This document shows positions 43,717-55,002 of a stretch of 64,000 bases of DNA, one piece after another. Numbering within the stretch: the stretch's first letter is position 1; each line of letters opens with the position of its first letter. A model generated the notes under the pieces. The model was not told the origin of the DNA and did not search any database. It was given only the letters and a program-made list of their open reading frames with translations. The position numbers were made by a program, and so were the translations under genes. Source of the DNA: Cricetomys ansorgei (lineage: Eukaryota; Chordata; Mammalia; Rodentia; Nesomyidae); assembly GCA_026225945.1 (NCBI GenBank), contig JAMJFZ010001133.1, positions 2,686,501 to 2,750,500 of the forward strand, written 5' to 3'.

Positions 43717-43908
43717 AAGAGCTATTGAGACAGCTTGTGGGTCAATGTGCTTGCCATGTGAGCCTGATGACCCGAGTTCGACTCCTGGAACCCACATAAA
43801 GCTGGAAAGAGAGAACTGACTCCACAAGATTGTCCTCTGGCCATACGTATGCCATGGCATAAACACCCCCACTCATAAGTCATGCACCCACAGTAATAAC
43901 AAATAAGT
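43717..43908 (+). mobile_element. B2/B3-type SINE (plus)
   Basis: ATTGAGACAGCTTGTGGGTC, TGCTTGCCATGTGAGCCTGA, CCCGAGTTCGACTCCTGGAA and GATTGTCCTCTGGCCATACG. Confidence 0.75.
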
Positions 43909-44260
43909 TGGGATACTCTCTGCTTCCCAGTTCTGTTTCAACCTCAAGCTTTTCTTCCTCTAGGCATCACAGGGGCAGGGAAGTGGGTTTTGAGAGGGAA
44001 GTTGGCTGGGTGATATTCTAGAAGGATTGGAACCTCAAACTACAAGAGAAGTAATGGAAGCCTCTTGTCAGGAACCTTGATTCCTGGGTTGCAAGTTCTG
44101 GCTTTGGCACATGTCATGAAGACTTCCTAGTCACTGTGGTCTGGCCCTTTCCGGAAAATGGCTCACCACCTTGCTACTCAGATCTAAGCTAAGGGTCTCT
44201 CTTTTCTTTCTCCTCAGTAAGTTCTCGTTGCACTGCCTTGAAACCTGGGCTTTTCTCTTG
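43909..44260. other. Unique non-coding stretch
   Basis: No repeat recognised. Confidence 0.4.
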
Positions 44261-44261
44261 G

Positions 44262-44400
44262 TCTATTTGGGCTGGTAGGAAATACCACAAACTTGGTAGC
44301 TTATAAACAATAAATATTTGTTTTTGACAGTTCTAGCATCTAGAAGTTCAAGATCAAAGTGGCAGCACATTCATAAACACGCCGGGGAGGATCACTTTGT
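44262..44400 (-). mobile_element. MaLR LTR fragment (minus)
   Basis: GTCTATTTGGGCTGGTAGGA, AATACCACAAACTTGGTAGC, CTTATAAACAATAAATATTT and TAGAAGTTCAAGATCAAAGT match the antisense 3' end of an MST/MLT1-like LTR. Confidence 0.6.
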
Positions 44401-44565
44401 ATGTTTGTACGCGTGGTGCTACACCTATCAAACTGGGTTTAGATTTCAACATTCAATCTTGGAGGTGGAGCACAAACATTTGGGCTATCAGTCTGTCCAT
44501 CCAATAACGACCATTCTTTGAAAAGTGTATCAATTCTCTCTATTTCTCCTGAAAAGCCACAGGGA

Positions 44566-44985
44566 GAACTCTGAGGGACCGCTGCAGGCGAGGAGGCAGC
44601 AGGACTGTAAGAGCCTGTTGTCATGAAGGATCGCCACAGGACCCGCACTCATGAACTCACAACAGCTGTGGTTCCCTGGATATGGTTCATGCATGATCAA
44701 GTCAACCCTGCAGCATGCAGCGGGAAGGGGTTCGTGTGCCACCTCTAACCGAGAAGCTTCTAGGCAGTCGATGGCTTCTTGGGGAGAACCTAGCATGGCT
44801 CCTGGAAGACCTCATACCCAGAAGTACATGGACAACACAAATCAGGTTATTAAGTTTTGAAAAAGAGAACACAAAGTTGGGGCATAGGGAAGTGGGGATG
44901 GGTCTGGGATGAGTTAAATGGGGGTGTTGGGGTGAATATGGTGAAAATATATCATGGGAAGGTCTCAAGGATTTAAAAAGAAGCT
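44566..44985 (+). mobile_element. Rodent L1 3'-UTR fragment (plus)
   Basis: ACTCATGAACTCACAACAGC, TGTGGTTCCCTGGATATGGT, GCAGTCGATGGCTTCTTGGG and ATGGTGAAAATATATCATGG follow the rodent Lx-type L1 3' UTR, ending in a degraded A-rich tail. No ORF2 remains. Confidence 0.7.
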
Positions 44986-45350
44986 GTTTGCAAAGACAAA
45001 GACATGGATAAGAAGATATCGCTCTCCCGTGTTTGATTTTCATCGGCATCTTCTCAGCACCCTTAAAACCAAATCCCAGCCTCTTGATGCAGCGCTTAAG
45101 ACCACAGCATATACTGGATCTAGTCTCCTCTAAACTTGTACCGCACCCCATCCCCTTCCCACTGAGGACCTGCATCCCCTCTGCTGGGGTCAGCTGGCCT
45201 TATTCCCTAGGCACTAACCGGCAGTCCCAACGAGGCGCCAGGCAGGCGTGCCTCTGCACCCAGCTTCTCAGACGTATCATCATTCTTTCACTTTTAAATC
45301 TAAATCTGTTGTGTTTTATCATGTTGCAATGAGTTGTAAGTGTTATTAGG
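44986..45350. other. Unique spacer between two L1 fragments
   Basis: Repeat-free. A few CpGs (AACCGGCAGTCCCAACGAGG) near 45220. Confidence 0.4.
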
Positions 45351-45353
45351 TTA

Positions 45354-45498
45354 ATTTTTTTTACATTTTTGAGATTGTAATTACAATTTCCCTACCCTTT
45401 CCTTTCTCCAACCCTCCCATATATCCTCCTCTGCTGGTCTTCAAATTCATGGTCTCTTTATTCATCAGTTGTTACTGCTTGCACATATATGTATTTGT

Positions 45499-45534
<36 letters not shown>

Positions 45535-46310
45535 TCATAAACACACCTTTTGAGTCCACATAATGTTATTTGTATGTATGTTTTCAGAAATGGCTATTTG
45601 GTACTAAACAACCAATTGGTGAATTGGTGTGCTCTGGGTAGGACCACTTCTTCTGGACCCGGCTTTACTCAGTTGCCTGTAACTGTGTGTAGGTTTGAGG
45701 CCTCTTGGGCCTTTTTCCATCCTGTCTAGCAGTTTGGTTGGTGTCTTCCTTGTTGAGCTCACATTTGGGCAGTTGTGTTGGTGAGACTTTATGAGTGTAG
45801 CTTCTGATGTCAGCAGGAGACAGTAATCTCACGGGAAACTCCCTGATCCTCTGGCTCCCACAGTCTTTCTACCTCCTCTTCTTCATTGTTCCCTGAGTCT
45901 AACTAACAGTCCTACCCAGCTATGGCGCCTATGAACCACATCGACAACCAGCATGGCATGATTACCCTATGGGTGAACAGTGTCACAGCTTCGCGGTAAA
46001 CAACAGCTCTCTAGCTGGACTTAAGACTGCTCAGCAAGAGGGAGACCTTGTCTGGTACTGGAAACCTAGCTAGCACTTGGCACTCCTGAATTATGGTCCT
46101 TAGAAGAGAATCTACAACTACTGCTTTACTAAACCAGCATAATCCCTAACAACAATCTATAAACGTTTGCCCTTATACCCGCTGGTAAGTGTAGAGTTCA
46201 CCCCTCATCAAGGAAACTTCTCTTTGCAACAGAGATGGCTACAGAAAACCACAACCAATCAAAATGCAGAGTTCTGGAGCCTAGTCCCAATAGAGACATT
46301 AATATTAACT
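45354..46310 (-). mobile_element. L1 3' end with inverted 5' segment (twin-primed)
   Basis: 45354-45900 reads as antisense L1 3' UTR: poly(T), CAAATTCATGGTCTCTTTAT, TGAGACTTTATGAGTGTAGC, AAACTCCCTGATCCTCTGGC, TTGTTCCCTGAGTCT. 45905-46310 reads in sense orientation: ACTGCTTTACTAAACCAGCA, CACCCCTCATCAAGGAAACT, ACCACAACCAATCAAAATGC. The sense block ends just where the antisense block begins in L1 order, as expected from twin priming. A CA/TA microsatellite sits at 45498-45534. Confidence 0.75.
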
Positions 46311-46340
46311 TTTTTCAATGTCCACTTATTTAGAGTGAGT

Positions 46341-46385
<45 letters not shown>

Positions 46386-46490
46386 AGATCAAAAGGCAAC
46401 TTGCAGGGATAAATTCTCTTCTTCCACCTTGTGGGTCTCAGGAATTAAACTTAGATTGTTAGGTAGAAAGTGCCCTTACCTGCTGAGCTC
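46311..46490 (-). mobile_element. B3-type SINE (minus) with (GT)n
   Basis: GT run 46344-46383, AGGCAACTTGCAGGGATAAA, TCTTCCACCTTGTGGGTCTC and CCCTTACCTGCTGAGCTCAC. Confidence 0.8.
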
Positions 46491-46538
46491 ACCTTAGTTT
46501 ATCCTGAAACATAGGTGTGCATGCTGTATACTTCTATA

Positions 46539-46852
46539 GTTTGAAAGTGTCCCCCCAAAACCACGTGTTGGAACTTAACCCCCACCAATGCTCGTAAGTG
46601 TTGGCTTTGTGAGCGCTCCACCTGCCAGCTGGATTGATACCCATCATAACAGGGCTTGAGTCCACCAGTTCCATCACCTTGCTTCCTCTCTTTGCCCTTC
46701 TGTCATGGATGATGCAGCAAGAAGACTCTCCTGGATACTAATCCCTTGACCTCAGACTTCCCTGCCTCAGAATGTTGAGATAATAAATCTCTGTTCTCTA
46801 TAAATTATCCAGTCTCAGGTGCTCCATTACAGCCACATAAAATAGGGTAAGG
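46539..46852 (+). mobile_element. MaLR LTR (plus)
   Basis: ATAGTTTGAAAGTGTCCCCC, CACGTGTTGGAACTTAACCC, GAGATAATAAATCTCTGTTC (AATAAA at about 46781) and TATCCAGTCTCAGGTGCTC. An MST/MLT1-like LTR. Confidence 0.7.
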
Positions 46853-48539
46853 CAGACACACTTCAGAATGCCAGCCCAATTCATTAATAAGCCTCTTAAC
46901 TGGGGTCTCCAAATCAGAGGGTGTGGTCTGTAGTGGCCTTTGGTGGCCCCACAGCACTGACATCTACCTTTCTGGGTTAAACTGCAGGCCCAAGTTGAAA
47001 GCATAGACATTGGCTGCCATGTCAGTTTGGAATCCGTACACAGAGTGGGGTGGTTTTATTTGTGAGTTCTGTTCACAAGTAAAACCACAGAGGCAGGGGT
47101 GGGGGCTGAGCCGGTGTGCGAAGAGAAAACAGGATACAGGGCTTAGGGAGAGGGGAGACCACTTTGCAGATCCTGACCAATCTCTTCTTTTACCCAGCTC
47201 ACTGTCATTCTCCTGCATTCAGGAAAATGTCAGCTGCCTGCCCTCCAGGATGAAGCCAGAATGGCTAGGGTACCACAGTCAGTTTTCCACTTGATGAAAG
47301 CAGACTAACCAGGGGCATGCCGCCTCTGCGTTCCATGCTGCCGGGCGCCACTTTCCCCTCACCATGATGAATGGCTCCCTCTTCGCTAGAACAGTGTTAA
47401 GTTCCAAGGCTTCCAGGGGAAGAAAGCAGAGAAAAGCAGCATGAGTCACCGACTCTGTGGGTCTCCTGAAAGCAAAGGGAACAGTGGGTTAGAAAAGCAG
47501 GAGCTTCAGTCTGGAGAGTCAGTGAATATAAATTATTTGGTTGCAGTATCCGAGCTTCAGGGCCGCAGAGTGAATCTCCTCAGGTGACGGATGCTGAAAT
47601 CCATCCTCGCAGGCAGCCAAGTTAGTCAAAATGCAGTTACAGCCCCCCCCCCACCCCTGGAGCCAGGACTTTAGAGTAGGCTCTTCCACAGTTAGTGGCG
47701 ATCAATATCAACTCAGTTTAAGACCATCCAATCCTGTGAGCCTGACCTCATTAAACCTGATACAAACAAGAGTCTAAAAGCTCGAGGCTGCAGGCAGGAG
47801 TGGGAGCCCAATGCTGTGGCAGTTGCAGCGACCCAGACGCCCTTTCACAGCAGAAGCACGAGACTGGCGTGATGGACTTCTCAGCAGTGCAACCTGCTGT
47901 GGAGTGTTCCCAACGGGTCTATCAGGGTGTGAACACCGCAAGCCCAGCAAGAGCTATTTATATTTGAACAATAGGTGCCAGCCTCACAGAGGAATCTCCT
48001 CAGAAAACGCTGTTCCAGACTCGGCTGGTTCTTTGGTGAGACCCAGAAAACACTAAGGTCCCTGGGGTCTTCATTCTCACAGGAGCCTGCGTCACTGTGC
48101 GGACCACTGACCCTCCCTCCACCTGTGTCCAGGAGGGGTGGAGAGGGAAGCTAGGCCCTGGGGACACTGGAGAATTGAACAGCTCTTGTTTCTATACACA
48201 CACCCACAGACCACCTCATAATTCCACAGCAAGCTCCTTTGGAACCTGGGGTAAGACTGGAATAGACGTACCATGTGTGCTTATGGAGACAGGCCAACAT
48301 ACTCTGAGGGCACTGGAGAGCTGTGGTTTACTCCGGTATCCTGGTCCTGCTGCAGTGGCGGCCAGGAGTTTCAGCTGGAGTGTGTCTCTTTGCCAAGAGA
48401 GGGAGGCTGCAAGGCCCAGAGCAGTGTTTCCCCAACTGAAGTATGGGCATGTGAGTGCCTGTGCCAATCAGAGCTTTCTGAATGTCTCTCTCACACATTC
48501 CATTTTCCCGAGAACCCCTCATTTCCCTGCCAAATGTAA
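46853..48539. other. Long unique stretch
   Basis: No SINE or LTR recognised over 1.7 kb. A poly(C) run is at 47643-47652. Frames up to 152 codons (48097-48555) overlap frames on the other strand and lack domains. Confidence 0.4.
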
Positions 48540-48745
48540 GAAGCCAATCCAGTAAGGACCCATGCTCAGGTCCTGACCAATCGGAGAGATGCCCCTAGTC
48601 ACTGCCTGTTTCACTTAAAAATCCCTGTGCACCCACTTTTGGGGCTACCATGTTATTTTAATTGGCTAGCCTTGGCATATCAGTATGTGTTCAGATGGAA
48701 ATAAAAGGCTTTAACTTTAAAATGGCCATATGTTTCTCTCAGTGT
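48540..48745 (+). mobile_element. Possible LTR 3' portion (plus)
   Basis: A CCAAT box (48577-48581), a TTAAAAAT TATA-like element (about 48615) and AATAAA (48700-48705) followed by GGCTTTAACTTTAAAATGG form a compact promoter/poly(A) arrangement typical of a rodent ERV LTR. No ends or target duplication identified. Confidence 0.35.
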
Positions 48746-49421
48746 CTACTTAGGCTATTTCACAGACCAAACAAAACAATGTATTAATGAGTTTCTTTTC
48801 CGTGGTTCTTAGAGAGGATGTACAGGAATTTCTGCAGGATGTATATCTCACTAGATGTGAGGACAGTCACGGCCTGAAAGCCACTGGTGGAACCACGCTG
48901 TGTTCAACCTGATGTTTCCAGCGTCCACTCACTGCAAGGGCTTGAGCATCCCTTGCCCCACAGCTGCACCAACACCCAGTATTGTCAGAACTGAGACTTT
49001 AGCCTATCTCATGATCTGAGCACTCATTTATTTTTCTTACATGTAAGTTTGACCATCTTTTGTGTATTTACTGACTGGGCTTCTTCTTCAAATGCTGTCC
49101 ACGCCCGCATCCCGTTTCTAACGGTGGCACTCGCCTTTTGCTTATTGATTGTGGGGAGTTCTTTATGCACTCTGAATTGAATTCAGTGCTAGGACAGAAG
49201 CCAGGTTCTCACACATGCTTGGCAACTGCTCGGCCACGGAGCTGTATCTCCACCATAACGTACAATGTCTGCAAATACCCTCCCAATTGTGATTCATATT
49301 TTCACTTTTCAACTGGTATCCTTTCATGAGAAAAGCTTTACATTTTAATTAGGCAAATTAGGCTGATAAGCCCTTTATGTTATGATTGTACCTTTAAAGG
49401 TTAATTTAAAAGATATCTGTT
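48746..49421. other. Unique non-coding stretch
   Basis: Around 49180-49250 a faint ID-like antisense string (GGCAACTGCTCGGCCACGGA) may be a degraded SINE head. Confidence 0.35.
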
Positions 49422-49660
49422 GGGGCTGGAGAGATGGCTCAGCAGTTAAGAGCACATGCTATCCCGAGGACCTGAGTTCGGTTCCCAGCACCCTTTCTGG
49501 TGGCTCACAACTTCCTGTGACTCCACCTCCAGGGGATTCAATGCCCTCTTCTGTGCTCTGGGGGCAACTATGCTCATGTATATAGACACACACCCGTGTA
49601 CACACCCACATGCATGCACATACACGCATTTATGCACCGTTAAAAAATGTTTTTAGTCTT
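49422..49660 (+). mobile_element. B3-type SINE (plus), well preserved
   Basis: GGGGCTGGAGAGATGGCTCA, GCAGTTAAGAGCACATGCTA, CTGAGTTCGGTTCCCAGCAC, TCCAGGGGATTCAATGCCCT and a CA-rich tail. A and B boxes of the pol III promoter are recognisable. Confidence 0.93.
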
Positions 49661-49871
49661 AAATATGTGCCTATCAGAAATTGCAAAGGTGTTGCTCTAT
49701 TTTTTTTTTTAAAAAGAAATTTTGCTTTCATGATTAAGTCTCCAATCTGTCTTCCTGGCAACATGGACCTAAAGGGAGACAGGAAGCAGTGTTGTCCTGA
49801 ATTCAGCCTTGAAACAGCTTGGTTCATGCTTTGGGAACTCATGCTATACAGGAGCATGAAGTGTAAATGGA

Positions 49872-49873
<2 letters not shown>

Positions 49874-49909
<36 letters not shown>
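49874..49909. repeat. (GT)n microsatellite
   Basis: About 18 GT units in otherwise unique DNA (49661-50392). Confidence 0.95.
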
Positions 49910-49911
<2 letters not shown>

Positions 49912-50392
49912 AAACTTATTTGTAAAACAAAAACTCTATTACCTAAACCAATGTGAGACTAAAAAAATTACAGTGAATATGCATAGAGATAACTAGCAAG
50001 AGCAAAACATTAATGTGGAAAAATGAGGAAATGGCTAGTGTGCGAGTGTTCTCATCTCTCTGGTCCAGGCCACTCACTTGAAGGAAAGAGCATCATGTGG
50101 AAGGCTCCTGCCTGCTGGAGTCACCCCTCTGCTTTCCTGTCGGAGAATCTGGGTCAGAGAGACGCAGTCAAGAGCTTAAGGAGAAGAGGTGAGGGGAGGA
50201 GACAGGTACAGGTGAGTGTCAGGTCCCGAGTGTGGAGAGCAGAGATTCAACCCCAACCATGTGCAGCGTGTAAGAGACTCAGAGGAGCAAGATAGCTGCC
50301 CCAAGGAACGGTACTAGGAAGAAAGACAAACTCACTTTAGAGTGATCTTAAGTCTCAGACCTGGGTTTCTCTTTTGTTTATTATTATAAAAT
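49910..50392. other. Unique non-coding stretch
   Basis: No repeat recognised. A 90-codon plus frame at 50023 has no recognisable feature. Confidence 0.35.
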
Positions 50393-50557
50393 TGCTTGTT
50401 ACATTTATTGTATAGAGGACAGGATATGCACAAGGAGGTCTCAGGACAACTTAGAGTCAGCTCTCTCCTTCTACTGCGTGGGGCCCAAGGGTCGAACTCA
50501 GGTTGTCAGGCTTGGTAGCAAGTGCCTTTACTCATTGAACTATCTTGCCAGCCCTGT
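50393..50557 (-). mobile_element. B3-type SINE (minus)
   Basis: TGTTACATTTATTGTATAGA, AGGTCTCAGGACAACTTAGA, TCGAACTCAGGTTGTCAGGC and ACTATCTTGCCAGCCCTG. Confidence 0.85.
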
Positions 50558-51375
50558 AATTATGCTTTTAATGCAATAAGTCCGACCAACTGAAGTCCTA
50601 CATATTATAGAATGCTTTTCACGTCTATAATCTTATTAAATTTATAATATAATGGCATTCCAGGGAGGTACAGAGGGCGGACATCATTTAACAATTATAA
50701 TAGCATAGAGTTTTAGTTAAGAAGAGAAGCCACTGAGAAGACACTGTTGGAGGGCGGTTGCGCAGGCTCAAACCCAGGTAGTAAGTATTACATCATCTTC
50801 CTCCAACCACGCCATGAAGCCTGTGTAGAGAAGACTCATGTGTGGATGCTTTTTGAAGGAATTTTACACAAATGCCAACTATTTCCAAATAAAGCAGCTA
50901 TTTCTTATTATTTGGGTCTAGTCATCACAAGAATGCTACGCAATAGGCTGCATCTTTTGCAGTTTAGTGAGCTCATTTTGTCTTAAGTCAGCGTTTCTCA
51001 AGTTTATCTTCCACAACGCTGACCACACTTTTTCAGGATGGGCCACTGTCATAGACAACAAGAGTAATTTATTCACAAGTTCACAGAACATGGCTTCAGT
51101 CTTTCTCTTACTCCTAGGAAAACAAAGGCAGAAGGGCCATAGACGAACCAACAGGAAGTTTATATTTTCAAAATATTAAAAGGTCAACAGCTCTGGGGGA
51201 AAGCCCCTAATAATTTAATGAAATAAGACATAAGTGTCCATTTTCTGAGGAACATACTTAATGTATGTTCTGAGTAGGACTCAGTGTAACTGAGTGTGTC
51301 TTATTTGCCACTACAGAACATATGTAGACACATTAATACACTCTTATGTGGCTGACAGTCCATCTTAAAAGTGGA
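50558..51375. other. Unique non-coding stretch
   Basis: AT-rich, with no repeat recognised beyond a possible degraded MIR at about 50620-50800. Confidence 0.35.
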
Positions 51376-51377
51376 AA

Positions 51378-51550
51378 TATGTGTGTGTGTGTATGTGTGT
51401 TGTATGTATGTGTGTGTGTGTGTTGTATGTATGTATGTGTGTGTTGTATGTATGTATGTGTGTGTGTGTTGTATGTATGTGTGTGTTGTATGTATGTATG
51501 TGTATGTTGTATGTATGTATGTGTGTGCTCTATGTATGTATGTGTGCACG
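51378..51550. repeat. Compound (GT)n / (GTAT)n minisatellite-like array
   Basis: Seven units each beginning TTGTATGTATG (or TCTATGTATG) and ending in a GT run, period about 17-25 bp. It generates spurious Cys/Val/Tyr and Thr/His/Tyr frames. Confidence 0.9.
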
Positions 51551-51574
51551 TGGACGCCAGAGGTATCTTCCTCT

Positions 51575-51714
51575 TTTTTATTTTTGTTCTCTGTCGTAAC
51601 TCTGACTGTCCTGAAATTCTTTTTATAGACCAGACTGGCCTCAAACACCGAGATCCACCTGCCTCTGCCTCCCAAGTGCTGGGATTAAAGGCGTGTGCTG
51701 TCACACCCAGCTCC
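51575..51714 (-). mobile_element. B1 SINE (minus)
   Basis: TTCTCTGTCGTAACTCTGAC, ATAGACCAGACTGGCCTCAA and GGGATTAAAGGCGTGTGCTG. Confidence 0.9.
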
Positions 51715-51950
51715 CACCTTTATTTTTTTAAGGCAGAGTCTCTTGCTGAACCTGAGGCTCATAGATTTGGCTGAGCTTGCTGATCAATGAGCTTCAGGGA
51801 TCTGTCAATCTCTACCCAGTCCCCAGATGCAGGGGTTACAGGCCCACGACACCAACCCAGCTTTTTAATGTGGTGCTTGTGATCTGAACTCAGGTCCCCA
51901 TGCTTTTGTGACAGGCACATTACCATCTAGCCACCTGCCCCAGCCTCAAC
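51715..51950 (-). mobile_element. Composite tRNA-headed SINE (minus)
   Basis: AGGCAGAGTCTCTTGCTGAA, CAGGGGTTACAGGCCCACGA, TGATCTGAACTCAGGTCCCC and ACCATCTAGCCACCTGCCCC. Confidence 0.7.
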
Positions 51951-52029
51951 ACAACATTCTTCATGAAGCGGGGTGGTGACAAAACACTTCAGGTGCTAGC
52001 AGGAAAACATTTGAAGTACTGTTGTTGTG

Positions 52030-52250
52030 TCAGTCTGGGTTGGCTATTTTTTCCACTGCTGTCTCACGGGAAGCAACTCAAGCATTTACTTGGCTCACAG
52101 TTTGAGGGGATACAGCCAGTCATGGTGGAGATGATTGGCAGCAGGAACTTGAGGTGTGTTTAAACACATGAGCATAGAGGGAACGTTTACATGCAAGTCA
52201 ATTAATTTTACCACAACCTAATCTCCTTATTTCTGCCTTTTTCTTCCTTC
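52030..52250 (-). mobile_element. MaLR-like LTR fragment (minus)
   Basis: AGTCTGGGTTGGCTATTTTT, CACTGCTGTCTCACGGGAAG, CAACTCAAGCATTTACTTGG and ATGGTGGAGATGATTGGCAG, then a CTTCC-rich end. Confidence 0.5.
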
Positions 52251-53391
52251 CTTCCTTTTTTTGTTGCTGATTGTTCCCTTCAATTCCCTTCAACAATACA
52301 CCTGGATTGATTTCCTACAGCAGCACTATCTTGGCTGCAGTGGGTGGTACCTGCTCTAAGAGGCTCTGAAGCTGAATCTTCCTTTCTCATAGGGCTGCTA
52401 CCATGAGGACCATCATTTCCTTTGAGGAAGGTGAGCATGCACACCTCTACAAAAATATGTCAGGTCAGGTCATAGTCCAACATAATAGCAACAAAGGTGA
52501 TTAATAGTTTGTTTTAATGATGTAACTGGCATTTAATAAGCCATTGATTTTTTTCTTAGCCTCTTACTAAAATGCTTTGGAATCAGGGGGAAAGCCTCCT
52601 GCTCATACAAGGCAATATTGATTATGAATTCATACACTGGATTCTGGGTGCTTTTTTATCTTGGTCTGAGCACATATTACCTGATGAATATTGATTGCAA
52701 CATAGCCATTGGTGAATTCCCAAGGCATCATTTATGGTCAAGGAAGAATGAATTGTTTTCTGTGACCCTGAAGTCACTTTGCTGCAAATGAGGAGGAATT
52801 GAGTTATTTGTGACTTAGAGCTTATATAAGCTCAGGAGAGGGGACGTCTTGGGCCTATTGTGTTGTCTGCAGGTTGTGCAGAGAGTTCGGGCTTTTGGGA
52901 GTCACTACCCATGCAAGGGTGGCCATTGATGCTGCTGCCTTTGAGCCATCCATGTAAGTAACCCCATTGGTTCACCAAGGTGGACTCTGGTGGTAGTGTT
53001 AGTTTGGTCTGTTGTCAGTTCCCTCTCTGGGTGAGTAGAGGTTTGTTAACATCTCCCTGGAATAGTGTCACACAACACAGAGCTGTATATTGTTTCTCCT
53101 GATTGCTTTGCTCTTGTCTTGCTCTGACGCCCCCTACTAAGGAAGAAGGTACACAGGTGGTGCTGTGTAATTGCTTGTTATGGTTCTGTGTTGAATGGGG
53201 ATCTCTCTTTAGCCCTTAGCACCTGAAACCTCTGGTCTCACAGTATGTTTATTGTGCTTTGGAATTGTGATTACACATACCTCTAGCCTTCTCCCACTCC
53301 ATATTTTATGGGGGACCTGTCAGGGGCACAATGGGCAAAACACTTTAAATACAAAATCCTACTAGTTTCTCACTATGTAGGAAGACTCTTA
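52251..53391. other. Unique stretch with an LTR- or promoter-like block
   Basis: About 52800-53130 has a TATATAAGCTC TATA-like box (about 52824), a G-rich leader and a good 5' splice-site-like CCATGTAAGT (about 52950). It may be an unassigned ERV LTR plus leader. The rest is unique. Confidence 0.35.
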
Positions 53392-53522
53392 GTATAAGTA
53401 TACTCTTTTACAGATAAAGTAAGGTTTAATAAATAAGCCCTTTCCAAGGGCTCATCATGAGCAAATAGTGAGATGGGGACTCAAATCAAGGTCTTTTTCT
53501 GACCCCAGAGTCTGTGTCAGTA
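53392..53522 (-). mobile_element. MIR SINE (minus)
   Basis: ACTCTTTTACAGATAAAGTA, AGGGCTCATCATGAGCAAAT, GAGATGGGGACTCAAATCAA and CTGACCCCAGAGTCTGTG follow antisense MIR in order. Confidence 0.65.
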
Positions 53523-53924
53523 TGAAGAGGCATGCAGCACTCTGAAAAAGGCCCACCCAAAATAAAGCCCTTCAGTTTTGCCTGTAGAGATTAACTTACT
53601 GGATACTTTATGGGGAGGGTGAAAAGACAGAGGCAGTTAGTATGGCTCAGACCAATGCAGTACAGTGTTCTAATGCAGTAGAGATAGTTGGGACACCATA
53701 ATAATTTAGGTTCTTACCAACTCTTTTCTTAACAGAGAACAATTGAGCTTTTTCTTGTGGGAGCAGTGCACATGGGAAACACATGAAGGAGTCACGAGGG
53801 GAAGAAATGCCTTTAAGGAGACAGAACACACTAGATAGCAACTGTGGGGGCTTACTTCAGGCAGGGTAACAGAGGAACAGATCCGATGGAATGCCATGTA
53901 TTATCAAAACAGGTTATTATGCAA
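53523..53924. other. Unique non-coding stretch
   Basis: No repeat recognised. Confidence 0.4.
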
Positions 53925-54345
53925 TATGGACTGGTAGTCCAATGATGATTTCCTGCAGGCGAGGCTGAGGACCCAGTAGCTACACGGTCCATGGAGCTGG
54001 ATGCTACAGGAGTCCCAATCTGATGCTAAAGGTGGAAATGTCCCCTGGTATTCAGCCCACCTTGGAAGCCACCTCAGACTTGGAGTCTGAGGCAGTAGAG
54101 GCTGTAGAGGTGATAGACACACTTTCTCAGAAAGAAGCAGAAGTAGACAGGACATAATGTTTTCCAGTGGAAACTCTTTATATATGGGCTACCCGTTGGA
54201 AAGCGTTGACTACTCTAGGGTAATTCTTCCCACTTCAGCTAATACTTCCCTGAAATGTCCTCTCATCTCTCTCAGAGGTTGTACCTAGATAATCTCACAT
54301 CCCATCAAGTTGACATAAAATTACTCATCATTAAGTGTCAGAGCA
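53925..54345 (-). mobile_element. Possible rodent LTR (minus)
   Basis: GGACTGGTAGTCCAATGATG, CATGGAGCTGGATGCTACAG and, at the end, CCCATCAAGTTGACATAAAA, the antisense start typical of rodent MaLR LTRs. Family uncertain. Confidence 0.4.
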
Positions 54346-54402
54346 AATCACCTCAGGGCAGGCAGTAAGAGGATGCCCTGCCTACAGACTTTAAAATCAT
54401 TG

Positions 54403-54725
54403 CTACAGGTTGGCAAGATGATGGCTCAGCCATGAAAGTCCTTAACTCACAAGTGTGAAGACTAGGGTTTGGCCCACCTGTGATTCCAACCTCGGGGGAT
54501 TGACAGGGGAGCACCAGAGGAAGCTGGCTAGCAAGACTAGCTAGCTATATTGAAAAGCTCTGGGTTTGATTGAGAGACCCTGCCTCGGTGAATAAGGTAA
54601 AAGAGTAACAGAAGATGATTTCTGACATCATCTTCAGGTTTTCACATGCACCTGCATCTATGCACGTGACCCCACCCACAAAAACATGCATGGCCACATG
54701 CATGCCACATACAGACGAAAAACGA
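54403..54725 (+). mobile_element. Composite tRNA-headed SINE (plus)
   Basis: GGTTGGCAAGATGATGGCTC, TGTGATTCCAACCTCGGGGG, GGCTAGCAAGACTAGCTAGC, GATTGAGAGACCCTGCCTCG and a CACATGCACC-rich tail. One of the fuller copies of the class. Confidence 0.75.
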
Positions 54726-55002
54726 AAAAAGGAAAAGAGAAAAACAGAGCCAAGCAAAAACTTGCCATGGCAATTCTTAATGATATCAATGGTAAAGCAC
54801 TCCTTCCCAAGGAGGCAGACTTCTCTGTACCCCGTGCAGAAACAGAGCCCTGGACCGCCCTCAGGATGGGAGTTCACTGCACTGGGAGTCCACAGTGGAA
54901 GCATCGGGAGTCCAGTCTTCTCTGCTGTTACTGAGGCACAGACCAGCACTGGGAAAGCAATGCTACTTTGAGCAGGAATGGGATCCCAGCTAGAAGACTG
55001 CA
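54726..55002. other. Unique non-coding stretch
   Basis: A-rich start (CGAAAAAAGGAAAAGAG), otherwise unique. Confidence 0.4.

Noticed and set aside
47641..47655. Poly(C) run as a regulatory or structural element
   Set aside because: A short homopolymer with no partner motif; likely slippage or a sequencing-difficult site.
48097..48555. 152-codon plus frame with overlapping 88- and 83-codon frames
   Set aside because: Open frames in three registers over GC-richer DNA indicate low stop-codon density, not coding.
49422..49500. tRNA-like A/B-box sequence
   Set aside because: It is the tRNA-derived head of a B3 SINE and lacks a cloverleaf; not a tRNA gene.
51301..51774. Long Cys/Val/Tyr-rich and Thr/His/Tyr-rich frames on both strands
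   Set aside because: They are translations of the GT/GTAT array at 51378-51550 and of the adjoining B1.
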